Part shown: positions 12,651 through 27,388 of the stretch, piece after piece | Position numbering within the stretch: the stretch's first letter is position 1 | How the letters are laid out: the number at the start of each line of letters is the position of its first letter | NCBI RefSeq assembly: GCF_028769735.1 | Contig: NC_088173.1 | Coordinates: forward strand, 25,360,038-25,424,037 | Direction: 5' to 3' | DNA: 64,000 nt | Source: Zonotrichia leucophrys gambelii | Taxonomy: Eukaryota; Chordata; Aves; Passeriformes; Passerellidae | Position numbers and translations under genes: made by a program | Notes under the pieces: generated by a model | The model's database searches: none | The model's input: only the letters and a program-made list of their open reading frames with translations | Told to the model about the DNA's origin: nothing

Positions 12651-15600
12651 CCCCTTGCTCTGCTGATACTGCTGAGAGAAGTGGTACTTTGTATTTATTA
12701 GCCGACAGTAGGTTTTCATTAGGGTTTTTTTGAATTCATTCACACTTTCAGCACCTACAGTGTGTTGTGGCAAGCAGTGCCAAAGCTTAACCTCACATTG
12801 CATGTTGAAAAGTCGCTTTGGCTCTTTTGAGCTTGGTGTCTGCTAGTTTTTTATAATACCTTCTATGTTCTGTACAGCAAGAGACTGAGCTGTCATTCCC
12901 TATAGCTTTGCTGCTTCTTGAGAAAGTTAAAATGGTGTTGTTCTGCTTTTAAATAGATTATGTCAATCAATTAGGTAGTCTTAAGGAAAAGGTCACTATT
13001 ACTTTTGGAGGCCCAAAGGCATTTTAGCAATAGGCAAGAAGGCTGACTGATATAAGAAAAAGGACAGGAATGATTTACTGCCTTTGGAATTAAGGACATC
13101 ACTGAGAGTGGAGATTGGAGAAATTACCTGCTTATGTTACCTGAATTCAGGGCCTTTAAGTTGAAATGGAGATTGAAAAAAAGCAATACTTATTTTCTAC
13201 ACCTGTCCCTGTAAAAACTATGGATCAAGGGTTAGAGGTCAGAGATGAAGAGGTAGTTATAAAAGAAGGGTAACCCCGCTGGTCCCTGGTTTTTCTGGGG
13301 TTTTTTTATTTGCTGGGGTAAGCTGATACTTGTGGCTCTTTTTAATTTCCTCTGCCTAATTCACCTGGTGACATGTGGCACATTGATTGAAGTGCATGGA
13401 GGAGCACGTGATAGAGCTATGTGTTTGGGGGATACTTACAGGTGAGGGCAGGGCATTGATATCTGTGGCTGTGAAATGTTTTGGGGAGGTATTTCTTACG
13501 GCTGTTGTGCTGACAAGGTCCGGTTCAATCTGTTCTACAAGGTGTTTGTTTTTGAAGCTAAATTTAGTTGGGTGGCAAAAAATGATAGTGATTATTTCTT
13601 CCAAGTTGTAATCATCCATTAGAGACTGCAGTATTTACTGTCCTGCCATATAATTTGAGGTCCCTGATGTTGTAAGACAGCCAGGATATATGATTGAGGG
13701 TGGAGGGAGTTCCTTTTGTCTTGTAGTATGTTTGCATGGTGACTTGCTCAAAGATGAGATCTCTGGAGAAATGTCCCCGGAGGTTAAAAGCCTTCTCTCG
13801 GTTGTTGAGGTAGGTATTTTGTTCTTACAGCAAATTCAGTGCTGTTCCCACCTATCAGGATTTTGCAGTGGGATAAATGCAGGTTTTGTAGGCATCAGAA
13901 TGACTTTAAAAATTTCTTTGGCTCTGTGGATCGATGCTTCTCTATCACTCTTGGAAAATAATTTGAGTATGTATAAACTTGAATGCTTTTCTCCAGCCTG
14001 GGCTAGTGAAGGTGTTAACTTTACCTACACACTATACCTTACCAACCTCCTTGTAGAATCAAAATTAAAAGACTTGAAAAATAATCTTTGATGCGTATGT
14101 TTTTGTAGTTGACCTTAACTCAGAGTTGCTGGATCATTGTGAATGTATAAAAAGGACTGAACTTTAAGGTCATGTTTAAACTCAGAGCTAAACATTGCAT
14201 TCCTACAGATATGTGAATGTATGGTTTGTTGTTGTGTAGTGCAAATTTCTGGTGAATCATTTTCTGTGTTTTGCAACCAAAAGCTTTATGAATATCTGTG
14301 TCATAGAAGAAAAGGAAGCATTTCAAGGAGGGCAGGGGCAAAGTGTTCATGAAAATATACCATTTCTCTGACTGAGCTGCATGCAGGGTACCTTCTCAAA
14401 AGACAGGTCCAATGAAGGGTGTGGTTTTGAGATTTTATTTGACAATTGCTGTGCACTGTGCATTCTGTAAGGGCCACAGTTACAAGTTCATGGATCTCAC
14501 ATACTGTAGGGTGTAACTGGGTGAGTCAGCAGTACATTGCTACAAGATGTGATCATGCATGAAAATTGTTTTACTTTTGTGAGATTTTAATGTAAGAGGG
14601 TTGAAAATTAGTGTTTCTGCTGCTTGTTAAATTATTTGCTTATAAGTACAAATGGCCTATTTGAAACTAGTATGTTTCTTTATATGGATGACCTTGTAGT
14701 ATTCTTAAACACATCTTTTGGCTGTTGGTTCACATTTATGTTGTACAAGGGGTTTTGGTTTCTTTGTTCCTCATTTTTAAACACTCAGTTAGAGCCTTAC
14801 TTTGTTTGGTACATATGTTTTAATATTTCTGTCATGTAGGCTGTCCTTCACAACAAATGCCTTTACTGCCAACACACATCTATAATTAAAACAATGAGGA
14901 AATTCCCTTTGTTTCCTCACTCAGCTAAAGGTTAAACTCCAGCAAATTTCATGCTGCTTGTTTGACTCGACTGGCCTGTAAGGAAGTTGATTTAGGCTGA
15001 AGGAGCGCAGAAATCAATCCTATGGCATGAGACTTATCAAGGAACTTGGCATTGGCAGTTGTTGTACTTTGAAATTCTCAAAGGTGTTTAACTGATTTTT
15101 TGGCACTGAGGTCACACCAGTGCTGATTGCTTCTCACAATCCCAGTTCTGTGGGTTAGGTTGAACTTCACATTTTAGATCCCAAACATCTGTCTTTTGTA
15201 TTGCAGTGCTGGAATCATGATGCTAATGTTTGACTAGGCAAGATCCAGACACTATTTCAATGCTGAGTGTAGAACCTATTAGGTAGTGTTTCTGGGAAGT
15301 GAGACTCAATGATTCACCTGTCGGAGGCCTCAGTTGCCTCAGGATTCCCCAGGAACTCCTTCCTTATTACTCTAGTTTCTTCTCAAAGGATGCACAGCAA
15401 TTGAAGCAAGCGGGTGTGTCTTTTACAGATTTTTGCACGGGAAACAAACATATGTAGGCAAAATCAACCTGTACCTTGTTGCCTTGGTCTCATTACTGCT
15501 GTGATGTCTTTGAAGTCTGTATACTTGCAGGCACCTGAGCTTTCTCCACTGGATTCCTCACCTGCAGTATATGCATCATCTGAGTCTTGCTGAGTTCTTG

Positions 15601-18600
15601 TCCTTGCAGTCAACATCTTTTGTTCTTGCTTGTTCTTCTCTGGAGCAATGTTCTTTTGTGTTTCTATTCTGAAGCTTCTCTGTTTTCAAAAGTCCAGCTG
15701 AAATATACACATCTTTTAATTTCTTTGGGTGATTTCCCCACCCATTCCCTATTGTTTTCGCTTTGCTGATCGGCAGATAAGTGATTTAGTAGGGATTTAA
15801 GATACTCACTGCTATAAAAATAGTGTTACCTATTTTGTTACAGTCATTATTAATGTTTCTAGTCAGATGAGAACATTGACATACCACTTTTTCCCTTTAC
15901 AGTACTTTAAAGATAATCTTACCACTATACTCATATGTTCTATGAAATATAGAAACTATTTGAAGAAAATCTAATATTCATGCTTTATAACAGTTAAAGC
16001 CCTGTAAAGACATCTTGAATCCTGAGGATCCAGATTTACTGGTTTTCTTTATGCCTTTGTCCTGCTCATCCTTCATGATTAAACCAGGTTTTATTCATGT
16101 GTGATGTCAATTACAAAGGTTCTGGAGCTCATTTAGCCACCAGGTTATATTTGATGTACAGAGATGTATGAAGCAAGCAGAATGTCCCATCAGTGGCTAG
16201 AGAAGGCTTTGATTTACTGACTGAAATGCAACTGCAAATAGTTGAATCAAAAAGCCATTCTTCAGAAATAGGCTTTGTTTTGTACTCTTGAACTGTAAAA
16301 GTAGGGCACTGTCATCTTTCCCCATGTGCAAATGTAGAAGCTTTGTAGACTTTAATGGTACAATATTTCCATCAGCAGAAGCTGCACTTTACATCTGAAT
16401 TGTTCGGTTTGAAAGCGCTGGTTCTTCCCTTCTGTTTTTTAACCTGTTACTTTCCTGAATATCCTGTTCCTATCACTATAACAATTCAGTGATACTTTAA
16501 TTTACATTTACAGTGCTACATTGCTATTATGCTATTATTAAAATTATAGGTGTTTTCTACTCCTAGAATTATTTACTACCAAGATTAAATTGCCATTAAT
16601 CATAAATACTATTTACTGATTTTAATCAAAACATACTAGCTGGCTTATCATAACAGCGAGTGTGATATGTTGATAGATGGCATAGTGGGGGGCCTCTTTA
16701 GCTGTTACAGGAGGGCCAAAGTCTTCTTGTAGCGTGCATTTTATTGGGAGCTGAAATCAGTCAATATGCAATGAAGACTGAGAATTACTTGAATCATGCT
16801 CTGGGCATTTATTTGCCTTTCTGGAATGGCTGTGTTTATACAGTTATCTTGGGGTTAGGGGCAGTTCAGCTCAGGTTGTTGACTGAAAGAAAATGCTGTA
16901 GGAAATCTGTCTAGAATGTCTGTAGCTCACAATCAGGAAAGAGTTCAGGGTGCACACAAACCAAATTACTCAGATTCACAAAAAATTTGGGAGGTGTTTC
17001 AGCTTCAGGGTCTAAGCTGGACATTATTAAATGTGGAAGCTGTTGTAACCTCGTGACTTGTAGGCTGCTGTGAGAATTGAACTGTGAAATGTTATCATCT
17101 GCTGCCATGATTTGCTTTGACTTCCTGCCTGTGTTCTGCCTTAAAATTGAAGGTTTCATTGCTAAAATATGATCCCAAAGTATGACAGTGACAAGCACAT
17201 GAATGTGTAATAAGTAGTTGAAGAAACAGCTAGAGAGCAATTCCTGAAAGGATTTCCCTATGCTGATCAATGTGAGCTGTTTTAATTAGCTGAGCAGCTG
17301 GATTTTAGCTGCTGCTTAACTACATCCTCACTTGTCCAGACAGTGGGAAGTCGCAGTTGTGGCATTCATTAAATGATGCAGAAGCAGACATCCTCAGCAT
17401 GTTGATGAGGATTGAATTGTTGCTGGACTTAATTACTGGTTCAGGATTTCTTGCTTTTGAGGCTGAACCCAAGAGAAAAGTGAAGTTGTGTGGGGGTAAG
17501 TCTTAATTTCTAGATGACCTATCTGTACTATTGAGCATGTGATTTCTTAGGTGACTAGATCTTTTCTAGCCTCCTGTACCTGCAGGGCCAGGACAATACC
17601 CCATGATCTAGCAGAGAACATGCAAGTGTTCATTTTACAGAAAGGCTGTGGGGACAGGCTGCTGCCAACTGTGTTTGTTCTGGTGCTCGTCTGATCTCCT
17701 AGTGAGCCAATATGGATGATCAGCACTAACAGGAAAAAAAAAATACAGAGTCAGCTGATAATGAAGGATGAGAAGAGCAGCTGACATGAGGTATAGCCAA
17801 CATTTGGTGATTTACTGTCAGATTAGTGGCAGAGTCATGGACTTAAGGTTTGTTTTGTCAGTGGAGCCTGAGCTGCTTACCCCAAGGACTGCTGCTGGCC
17901 TCCCTGTCCACTCCCATCGCTTCTCCGGTGCTACCCTGATGCTCCTGTGGCTCTGCAGCCAGCTGGAGCAGTTGGCCTGTCTGGCTGAAAATTAATCAGG
18001 ATATTTGGGATGGGATTCTTTGTTGTTAACAAAACCATGTGGCTGATCCAGCAGACTTGTGGCCATGCCAGCAGCAACACAAGAGAGTTGGTGGAAATGG
18101 TGAGCATGGGGAAGGCAGGAGTACTGGCTGTGCACTGTCTGCTTCTCTGACACTGATGGGGAAGGTGCGCCTGGACTCCATGTGCCATGTCAGCTAATTT
18201 ACACTGTCAGCTAGTGGACTGGGGCTCCTCAGCAATGGAGGCATGGAAGCAGCTGACCACTGTGGGTGCATTTCAGTAAATTGACTTCCACTGGATTAAT
18301 ACACTTCTGTCTACTGCACCCACATCATAAATTTGGGATAGCTGTGAGTCTTCTGTTCTAGCTTTAAGAGCTTTTTGGTAGAACTAGTAAGTCTGCCTTT
18401 GGCCTGCAGGTGGTGGTAAATATGATCTTTTGCACAACCCCTAATTTAGCTATTAAGTTACTACGATCTTTATGTAATTCAGTCTGCAGTGAAATAATTT
18501 AGGTGATATTTAAAATCTTTTGTGCTTGGAGTAATGTCTTCTAATAAGTTTTTAGGATGTTGTACTGTAGTACTCTGGCTGTTATAAAGATGGCATGATT

Positions 18601-21600
18601 TCTAAAGTAACTGAGAGGAATATATGATGCTTTTTATTAAACTAGTGTTTTGCCTTACAGTAATTTCAGCATGAGCTATTTTAAAATTCTTGGCTCACAT
18701 TCCAAGAAGTCACAAGACATTAAAAATGCGACATTTTAATTATTTTTACTCTGTGTGTGAGTATAAAGCAGGGTCAATAACCATCACAATTAGACATACA
18801 TTTAACTGTTACGCAGGTATGTGAACTTAAGGACTGATACTTTATGAAAAGCTTCATATAACTTGACATAAAGGATAAATTTTGAGATGTTGGAATAAAT
18901 GCTTGAGAATATTAATTTTTTAGAACAAGGGATCATTTTTCATTATTTTTGTTGGCTTTTTTCCCCCTTTAGGCTTTTATGTATGTCTAGAATGATGTAT
19001 GAAAAAAGTGCAGTCAGTTTTCCTGTAGAATATTCATTGTTATGTCAGTTTAGATAAATAAAATAAAGGTCCTGGTTCTGATAAAGGGAGCAGGCAATGT
19101 GAAGGGCTGCTCAATTCCTGCTGAGAATCACATGCAAGCCAATAGGAGGGTGTGGAAGTAGATGACAAAGAGATGCTGGGGCAGGCTAGTAGCTTGGGAT
19201 GTCTTTTGTATCCCAAGCAGTATCACAACCTGTAGAGCAGAAGGCTGTGGATAGCCAGGGGAGACCCTCCCTGGGTGGCTGTGGGTAGGCTCACAGGCAG
19301 GAAGGGGACAGTCAGAAGCCAGTCCCGTCTGTGATCTCCAGAGGCAAGTGAAATCCATCAATCCTCTTTGTACTCAACAACCAAGCTGCCTCACTGTCAG
19401 CCAGCTTGTGGATGTGCCCATGAGGTGCCCTCCACTCGACTGGAGACTCTGGTACTCCTGAACCAGCTAAAGGACCAGGTGGGTGAAAAGATAGCCCAGA
19501 ACCTCCAGGCCTCTTGGCTTAGGTAGCAGTCCTGCTCTGGGCAGACACAGCTCCCTGCCTGCTCCCTTGGAGATGGCTGTGTGGTATGAGCTTTATTCCA
19601 CTCAAACAGCACCTCCCTTTCCCTGCTCTGTGGGACTGCTGAGGTGAGTGATGCTCACACAGTTGCTGTGTTGGGTCAGGAGTCACCCTGCAGGAGCAGC
19701 CTTCTGAGAAACCTGGTAGCTACACTGAAATTGTGTTTGAAGAGAGACAGTGCTCAGTCAAGGAAGTGTTGAAGCACAGCCCCAGATGAGGGAGAAACCA
19801 TGGTTTATGCACAGTAATTGCACTTACTCCGCTGAACAGTTTACAGCTCTTTGGCCAGAGCAATTTTATTTTCCTAATGTACAGATGTGAAATATACTTT
19901 TGAAGCATTTTCCTCAAGTATTTATATTTAGAAAACCTGTCCCTGAAACCCAGAGTAGAGCCTGCCAGAAAGAGTGAGTAGGTGTTTAACAACTTGAAAC
20001 ACACTGCTCCAGGTTCTTTATCTTTCAGAAATGGTGACCCATAGGACCCTTTTCATATTGCTGCCAACTTGAAGTACCCAACTGCTTTCAGCATAGCAGG
20101 CACAGCAACTTACAGATCCCCTCTGAACTTACTGAGTGCGTTTTTCTGGGTGCAATGTGAGTTTTGAGGAGCTGGCAGGGGAAGCTCATCAAAGCTATTG
20201 CCTTCGCTGGAAATGAAACCATGTTTGTGATTTAAATTAACAGTTAGTAAGGTCTAAGATAAATGTGCAGATGTCAGAGGAGTTGCTCTGGTTGTTCAGT
20301 CCTTCCTGCTAGAAGATGGGGGGGTGGGTTGGATGGCTAGTTTGCATCTTTACTTATTCCGTATTAGATATGACTCTGGTGTTGTTGCTGATGTATATGA
20401 GATTCTTTAATACTTTGGAACTTCCTGCTCTCTGCATGGTTTTCTTCCAGCAATGTGAGTTTGAACTTTGCTTGTGTACGTTGCAGGGTGGCACAGGAAC
20501 TGCTGTCTCCCATCCCCACAGCTAGTTATTGTCACACTGTCCCCTCAGGACTTCTCATGTAGTTGTGGGGGGAGTCACATTTTGGATTGATTACTATTTC
20601 CTTGCCATGTGCATTTATGAGAGGTTTTTTTCTGCCTTCTGGTTCATTGCTGTGCCTTATGAACAGGAGGAGGAGGTGGGAAAGAGGCAAGAGCCATGCA
20701 GTACAGTAATTGCTGCAGCTCCTACCTCATCAAATAGGAGAATTAAATTTGATTTGGTTATGTTAATTATTTGGATGGCTTGAGAGAAAACATGTCATTA
20801 ACCATGGAGCAGAGGAGTCACTTCTCTCTTTGCAACACAGAATAAGAGACCAGGAATTGCTTCCTATGGAGCAGAGATGGGTAGGCTCAGCATAAGGTAT
20901 GGGTAAAATCACCAGCTGCCCCAAGAGCAGCATCTTATTTAAATTACTGGGGTTTAGTATATAAGGAAGTTATGAAGTTTGCAGTTCCTTTACAGGGCTC
21001 CATGGGGAAAAAAATAATGTGTCTACTGTCATTTCCATGTTTTTAAAGGGCTTAAATAATTGTAAGCTAGATGTGAATCAAACTCTCCTGGGGGTAGAAA
21101 ATGTAGTGCTTTGCCAAAAGGTTGTTGATGAGTGACCTGTTAATGGAAAGTGGAAAAGAAAAACTGTCTTCTAACAGCTTGTTTTGTCTGTGAGCTCATA
21201 TATTTTCTTATAGAACCATGTTATACTGGGTTCTAAATTAGAGATAGTCGTATATTTGGGCTGCCTTGCTGCCCTTGGTATATCCATTCTTCAACTTCAC
21301 TAGGTTGGTTTCATGAGAGATTTTACTTCTTTGTTCTTTGTATTTTGATTTAAAAAATGTTTTCTATGTATCCTTTTGGTCTTCATGCCATATAGAAAGC
21401 TTGAACTTGTGTCTATGTGACAACTCCTATGATTTCCAGCCAAAAGTACTTGCTTTCATATAAAAGTGTTTATCAGATTCTGAGGCAAATTGCAAGGGGT
21501 CAAAGGGCTTTTGCCAGTGCAAGAAAGAGCTTGTTCCTTGTTGTTCTCACTCATACATGAATGTGCATACTTCAAAGATTTCTTAATTTCTGCCTATGAA

Positions 21601-23291
21601 GCTTAGGTAAATCCTGAATTCTTAGTTTAGAAAGTTACTGCTGCTCCAGGAGATTTCGGATTTGTGTTACCAGACTTCAGTCTCCATTCTGTCTGATAAT
21701 AAATATGATTAAAACCCTAAAGATTGTAGTTATTCAGAAAAATAAAAGCAAAATTAAAGCTTCAAAAATGAACATCCAAAAGAAAGAGACATGATATACA
21801 AGGAGCTAAGAAAAGAGTCCAGGGTACAGCTGTGAGGAACACACAACTAAAAGTGTTTCTTAAAGATAAGGCTGTATTTTGATGGGACACTTTAAAGGAA
21901 AACTAAAACCCTTTTCTGCTAAAAATGCACAGTGAAATATGACTGATAGAAATGTTTTCTAAAGCAGCTTTGCAAGCAGTGTGGATTGGGGCCAAGCCAC
22001 ATTTGAACTATTTCTGAAACCAGACAAATAGGCATTGTTTATCCTAGACTAGCCAGACTGTTTCAGAAAACAGTTCAGTCAGAGCAACATTCATTTCTAG
22101 TCTTAATTAGTTTCCAGAATGACTGTAGAGGGAGGACGTTTTTTATCCACATCCTTTTTGACTGTCTCTTTCTTCTCTCCTCCAAGTCCCCCACTCTTCA
22201 TCGCCCTGGAGTAATTGCAGCCATCCTGTGCATGTGTGGCTAAACTGAGCCCTGACAGAGTTGGTGTGCTGCACAAGGGCAGACTCAAAATGCTAATGCA
22301 CTCCCTGTACTAACATTCCTGCTGATGGAGTTTGGTGCTGGAATGTTTCTGGAAAAGGCTTGATTAGTATACCTTTGTTTTGTTGTTTAGATACTGTATT
22401 AATTTGAACCAGATACACTCTATTTATTTTCAGCCTTTAAAAAGTCCATTCAGCTTCTCACCAATAAATATTCTTTATCTCTTGTGCTTAAAAGAGAAAA
22501 AAGAGAAAAAACCCTTCTCTTCTGAACTGATTGGTTGGTTTGTTTGTGTTGTTTTAATTCCTCTGTAGCTTAACACAAAGTGGAAGAATTTTAATACCCT
22601 GTTCTTCAAATTGCAGCATTTCTGAAAGTGGTAATCCCAAATTAGATTTGATTTTTACCTGCAAAAATAGTAGGGACTGCTGTATCTCTTAAATAGAACA
22701 TTCAGAGGAGAGGCATCAGAAACCTTAGTCTTACTAAGAAAACAGATGAGTTGGCAAAAGGAAACATTTTTCTGTCCCTGCATATCAACAAATATTTGGT
22801 CGTGTTGTTTTCCTAACCCCACCCACCAAGTTATTACTGAAAAATGTTACCTCAACTGGAAGGGAAGACAAGTAGTTAAGTAATTGTTAAAAATATTTAG
22901 CAAAGGGTTGTATGTTTTTACTTCACTGTGTAAGTTTTATTTATTTATGAGAATATAAGTCATTCAATACTTGCAATCTGTAAATATGCACGCCCACATG
23001 AGACAGAATGTGAACTTCAAGACAGAATTGAGAGACAAATGGATTTAATAATTGGCTTTCTATCTTTGCAGAGTTTTGAAGCCAAGCTGTAACCTGGTTT
23101 TCATTAAAAGGGGTTGGGTATGGTTGTATAGTCCAGGAGTTTTGAACAAGTTTCTCTAAGATAACAGCACAGGGGAAAAACAGGCTTGGCAAACCCTTTA
23201 CAATATGTGGGGAATTTTTGCGTGATGTTACTTAATTGTTTTCTCTTTGAGACATTAACCATGTTTTAATAATTCTTTTTTCTTCAACAAG

Positions 23292-23332
23292 CCAAGGACC
23301 CTTGTCATCCATAAGAGCGGCAATCAAGAGAT
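23292..23332 (+). CDS. SH3D19: SH3D19 window exon 2 (N-terminal micro-exon, 41 bp)
   Basis: Acceptor ttttcttcaacaag, donor GAGAT|GTAAGT. The first base completes Gly13, then the exon reads QGPLSSIRAAIKR, and the final T starts a Ser codon finished by exon 3. The peptide is basic and helical-looking, unlike the Ser/Pro-rich neighbours. Entry and exit phases both match the flanking exons. The 41-bp length means skipping it alone would break the frame. Confidence 0.82.
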
Positions 23333-26300
23333 GTAAGTTTACTTTTCCTTTTTGAGAACTGTAATGTTGTAAGATTGCTACATCTTTATTTTTAGTAACT
23401 GTTTAACGTGGTATGCAAAAACAAAGTAGCTGTAAATAAGTAAGCAGTAAGCTGAGAAGCTGTAATTTCTTTCTCTCTTTCTTTATAGACCATCTCTTTG
23501 TTCCTTCTTTCCAGTTGCAAACATTTTCTTATTTATGCATTAATGCACCTGTGCACAGATGTGATCCTTCTCTGAAAAGCTTGGGTTAGATGTGCCGAAT
23601 GTTTAGTTTGTTTGACAAAATAGAAGATTTTTAATAGAAGAGTTCTCTACAGAGCTGTAGAAATCTGCAACTGCTTATTCACTTTACTGGGGACAGAATT
23701 AGACTCCTGTACTAGGCTTGTTTTGGAAAATAAAAGATTGTTTATAAATCTTGAATGAAAGTCCAAACTCTTCTTCCCTGATTTCAGCATTTAAGTCCTT
23801 CTCCCCTTTCCCTACTCATGATGTTTCCAGGCAGAGAGTTTCTTTAGATGCATCTTTCGAAGTATTTTATGCTGTTACTTTCTTCCCCTTTTCAGTTTTA
23901 TTTATTTTCAGTCCATGACTTTTTAATTTCATATTAATGAAACAACCCTCAGGATTCTGCTATGGGGAAAAATAAATTAGTGTATGTAGTGCTGATTTGT
24001 TTCTCCTGGACCTATTAGTCAGGGACTCATTAGTGTGGATTAGATTGGAGGTAGTGAAAGGGCATCATGAAAGCTTTACTCAGAGTTTGTCTGCATGATG
24101 CTGTCCTTAAAATGCAGCACTTTATTTGTGCTGTTGCTGCCACAGATGGAAACTGGAAAACAGAGCACCAGATCACAGAGGGCCTTTTGTGGTGGAGTCA
24201 GAAATTGATTCAGACTGGCTAAGCCCCTGTACCTTGCCAAACTGAGAAATCATCTACGAGATCATTAAGCATTTGATATCTATGTTTTTGAAAATGCAGT
24301 AGCAAGTGATTCTCTGTTTTGAGGCATAATCACATGAAAATCGAGTCAAGAAACTGTGGCTCGTGGTACTTACTTATTAACCTGTGAATAACTATGATGA
24401 AATATAAGTACCATGTGAATAATTCAGACAATAAGCTAGCAAAATAACATCCATGTACGTAGCAAGGCATCGTTTATGAAACTATAGTTTTTTGTATGCC
24501 ATTACCCAGTGCTGTTAGGATGGACCTATATAACAATGGACACAGAATAATTCCTAACTCCCCTTGCCTTTAATCTGGAAAAAGTATGGTAATCTCTGGA
24601 CAAGTGTATTTCCCTAACAGAGTTAGAAATCTGTCTTTCTTAATCCCTGATTCTTTGAGCTCTTACTCTCAGATTTGGAAGAAACATGCTAAGTATGTGG
24701 AGGGTTTCAGCTTACCCACCTGTGGACAATGCTGTATATCATTTTGTTTTGATAAGTCTCTCCATTTCTTGTGGCCAGAGAGAAAGAGGATTTATTTTCC
24801 TTTGGCACCCTGACCACAACTCCAGTTAGAACCACGGTGTCATTTTCAGTTCATTGACTGCTCCATAGGATTCAGAAAAGTGAGCCCAATGTAACCTCAA
24901 GGAAGCAAGCATGTGAGCATGAGATTTGCTCAGGAGTAATCTTTCGATCTCAACTCTTAAAAAGTAATGATGGTCTCAGGCCTAGATGCCCCACTCTTAT
25001 GCAGCTCCCACTGAAATCAGTGAAACTGTTTCCATTGATGCCAGCACAGCAATGTGCACAAGAATGGCAAATGAGGCAAACCAAATGCTGCAGCAGTGAG
25101 ACAAAGGGGAACAGTGTTTTCACTCACTTCTCCACCCTTCCAGACCAGGCTGCTGTTGGGAAGCAGGGCTACAGAAGCAAGTCTCTTATCCTAAAATGTT
25201 GGAAGAACCTGTGGGCTTGTTCTATTCTCATTCTGTCCTAAATAAATACATGGCTGAATGAAGGATGTGTAACAGCTTGTATGCACTCTGAAGCTGTGGC
25301 TTTCCATTTGGCAGTTTTGCAGCCATTTTTGGCTGTGGGTTTTGTTTGTTTTTCATTTTATTTGTTTTGCTTGGGGGCTTCCTAGGTTCTTTTGGCTCCC
25401 ACTTTTTCCCAACCAGATCAATTCCGTGACCTCATTCTCTTCCCCATCTGCACAAACATTTGGGCTGGCATAATGCAGGGAATGGTGCAGAGGCAGGAAC
25501 ATACAAGGCAAGGAAAGGTGTAGGAAGGAGTGAAATGCCTTCATAAATCATGATTGTCAAATTTGACTAAAACTACACACTTGCTCTAAGGGTGTAGTTA
25601 CAAAGATTTAATTCAGCAGCAGTCCAGCCTCTACTGTGCCTAACAGTCAGATCAGATGTGAAAAAGATATAGAGGGCTACCCTGAGGGTGGGAAGAGGAA
25701 TCCCTGTAACCCCCCATGGTTATTATTTTATCAGTTCCTTCCCTGAAATTGCACAGAGAAGCACTGGAGACAGGAAACAGAGGCAGGAAAGAGACTGCTG
25801 TTGGGGGTGGCATTTTCCTTCTCCTGTGCTGCTGGTGGTCTGAGCCCAAGGTAAAGTGAGACAAAAACTGTACAGACAGTGATTATTTTTTTATCACTGT
25901 GAACTCGTTGTGGAGTCACATGAGTGCTAGCATTCACTCAAGGGAAATCAAAAATCCATGTTTGGAAGGGGAATTGGGCATCACCATCTCTTTAGCTATG
26001 TTCAGGCATTAAATCAGCCTAGCTGCAATGTCAGACAATCTAATATTTCCTTGAGGTGCCGGGAAACAGAACCAGAAAAGGAGCAAGACCTCCCCCTTGT
26101 GCCAAGAAACAGTTTGGGAGAAAACTTCCTTATTGCAGAGATGCATGAAAAATTCCAATTAGTTTGAACCTCCACATCTTTTCTTCACAACCATTTCATA
26201 CAGAAATAGTCTAACCAGATGTTGGGTGAAATTAAGGCGCTTTTTTCTGGTGTTGGCTTGAGGATTATCTGATCATTTTGGTGTTCCCTGAAGAAGAATC

Positions 26301-27375
26301 TCTGCAGTCATGTAACACCTTTGATATTTTAAAGACCGCAAGTGTGGCCTCTTCCATGGGAACATTCTGTCAGTTCTTCAAACTGCATTACTTTATAGGT
26401 AAGGAAGGGAGTATTTGCCCACTCTTGAGGCTTTCCTTGAAATACTGTAATGAATAACCTTTGTTCCTAATCATCTCTATAGTAAAACAAATTAGTGAAA
26501 CAAATTACTTTTTAGTCTAATAGTCTCCATATTTCATAGATTTGGAAGAAATGTATAACCTAGTTTTAGAAAGAAGCTGTGTTTTTAAATATTAGCATAT
26601 GTCCTTGTTGTAGAAAGGCTTGATCTGTTTGAGTCTATCTTCCAGTCTTTAATGCAAAATTAAACTTGCTTTTAAAACACTCTGCAATGACAAAACTGTT
26701 CAGTATTTCATACAGTTTTGCTAATGGAAGCACACATGTGTGTTATGCAGTGTGTACATTGTGGAAGCACTCAATGCCCACAACAGAACCTTATCTCTGA
26801 GCAGATCCTTGATAACTTACAAATTATCTTTGTATTGCCTTAAAAGGTTGCCCAAAAGATTGTAATTTCTAGCCCAGCTGTCTTCTAAAGGCTCACATCT
26901 GCATGTCAGACTTCTGTTGCCATCATCTTGTCTGTAGCATTGAACTTTATGGGTTTGGGGTATAATGGTGCTTGTACTTACACAGGCATTTTGATCCCAA
27001 ACCTTAAGATGCCCCCTGCACCATATGTATGTATTTCAAGTACAAATGGCATATTAAGTACACTTGAAAAGAAGGAGCCTGAAAAGAAACAGTAGATGAA
27101 AAAATTTGAAACATAAGTATGCAGCACAAATGGAATACCCTTTGCCTCCACACGTTTCAAAATAATTGAAAAAGCCCACTAAATAGTTCTTCTAAGAAAT
27201 ATGTACCAAAGAGGAATCTATAAGTCACTGATCTGCCCTCTATTTACAGTATTACCATTAGTACTTTATGCTGTACAAGGTTACATACATTTAGATGCCT
27301 CATTGACACTGGCTAATAAAGTGCCTCATTGACACTAACAGAAATAAATACTGACAATGATATGAGTTGATTTGA

Positions 27376-27388
27376 CCCCCCCCCCCCC
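27376..27388. repeat. Poly-C homopolymer (13 C)
   Basis: An uninterrupted run of 13 cytosines flanked by ttga and acaacacc. It is a likely length-variable site. Confidence 0.9.

Larger units (their letters stand above)
1865..23291 (+). other. 21.4-kb intron between exons 1 and 2
   Basis: The largest intron in the window. It contains CR1 LINE fragments near 6.4-7.2, 11.0-11.2 and 11.8-12.65 kb (listed separately) and short tandem duplications at 9394 and 10784. Two exon-like open stretches, at 13.7 and 5.0 kb, are discussed as findings. The rest is ordinary AT-rich intronic DNA with stop codons in all frames; no RNA gene was recognised. Confidence 0.8.

Noticed and set aside
12032..12803. Several overlapping open frames on both strands
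   Set aside because: All cover the CR1 copies at 11.8-12.65 kb or their edge; no independent gene signal.
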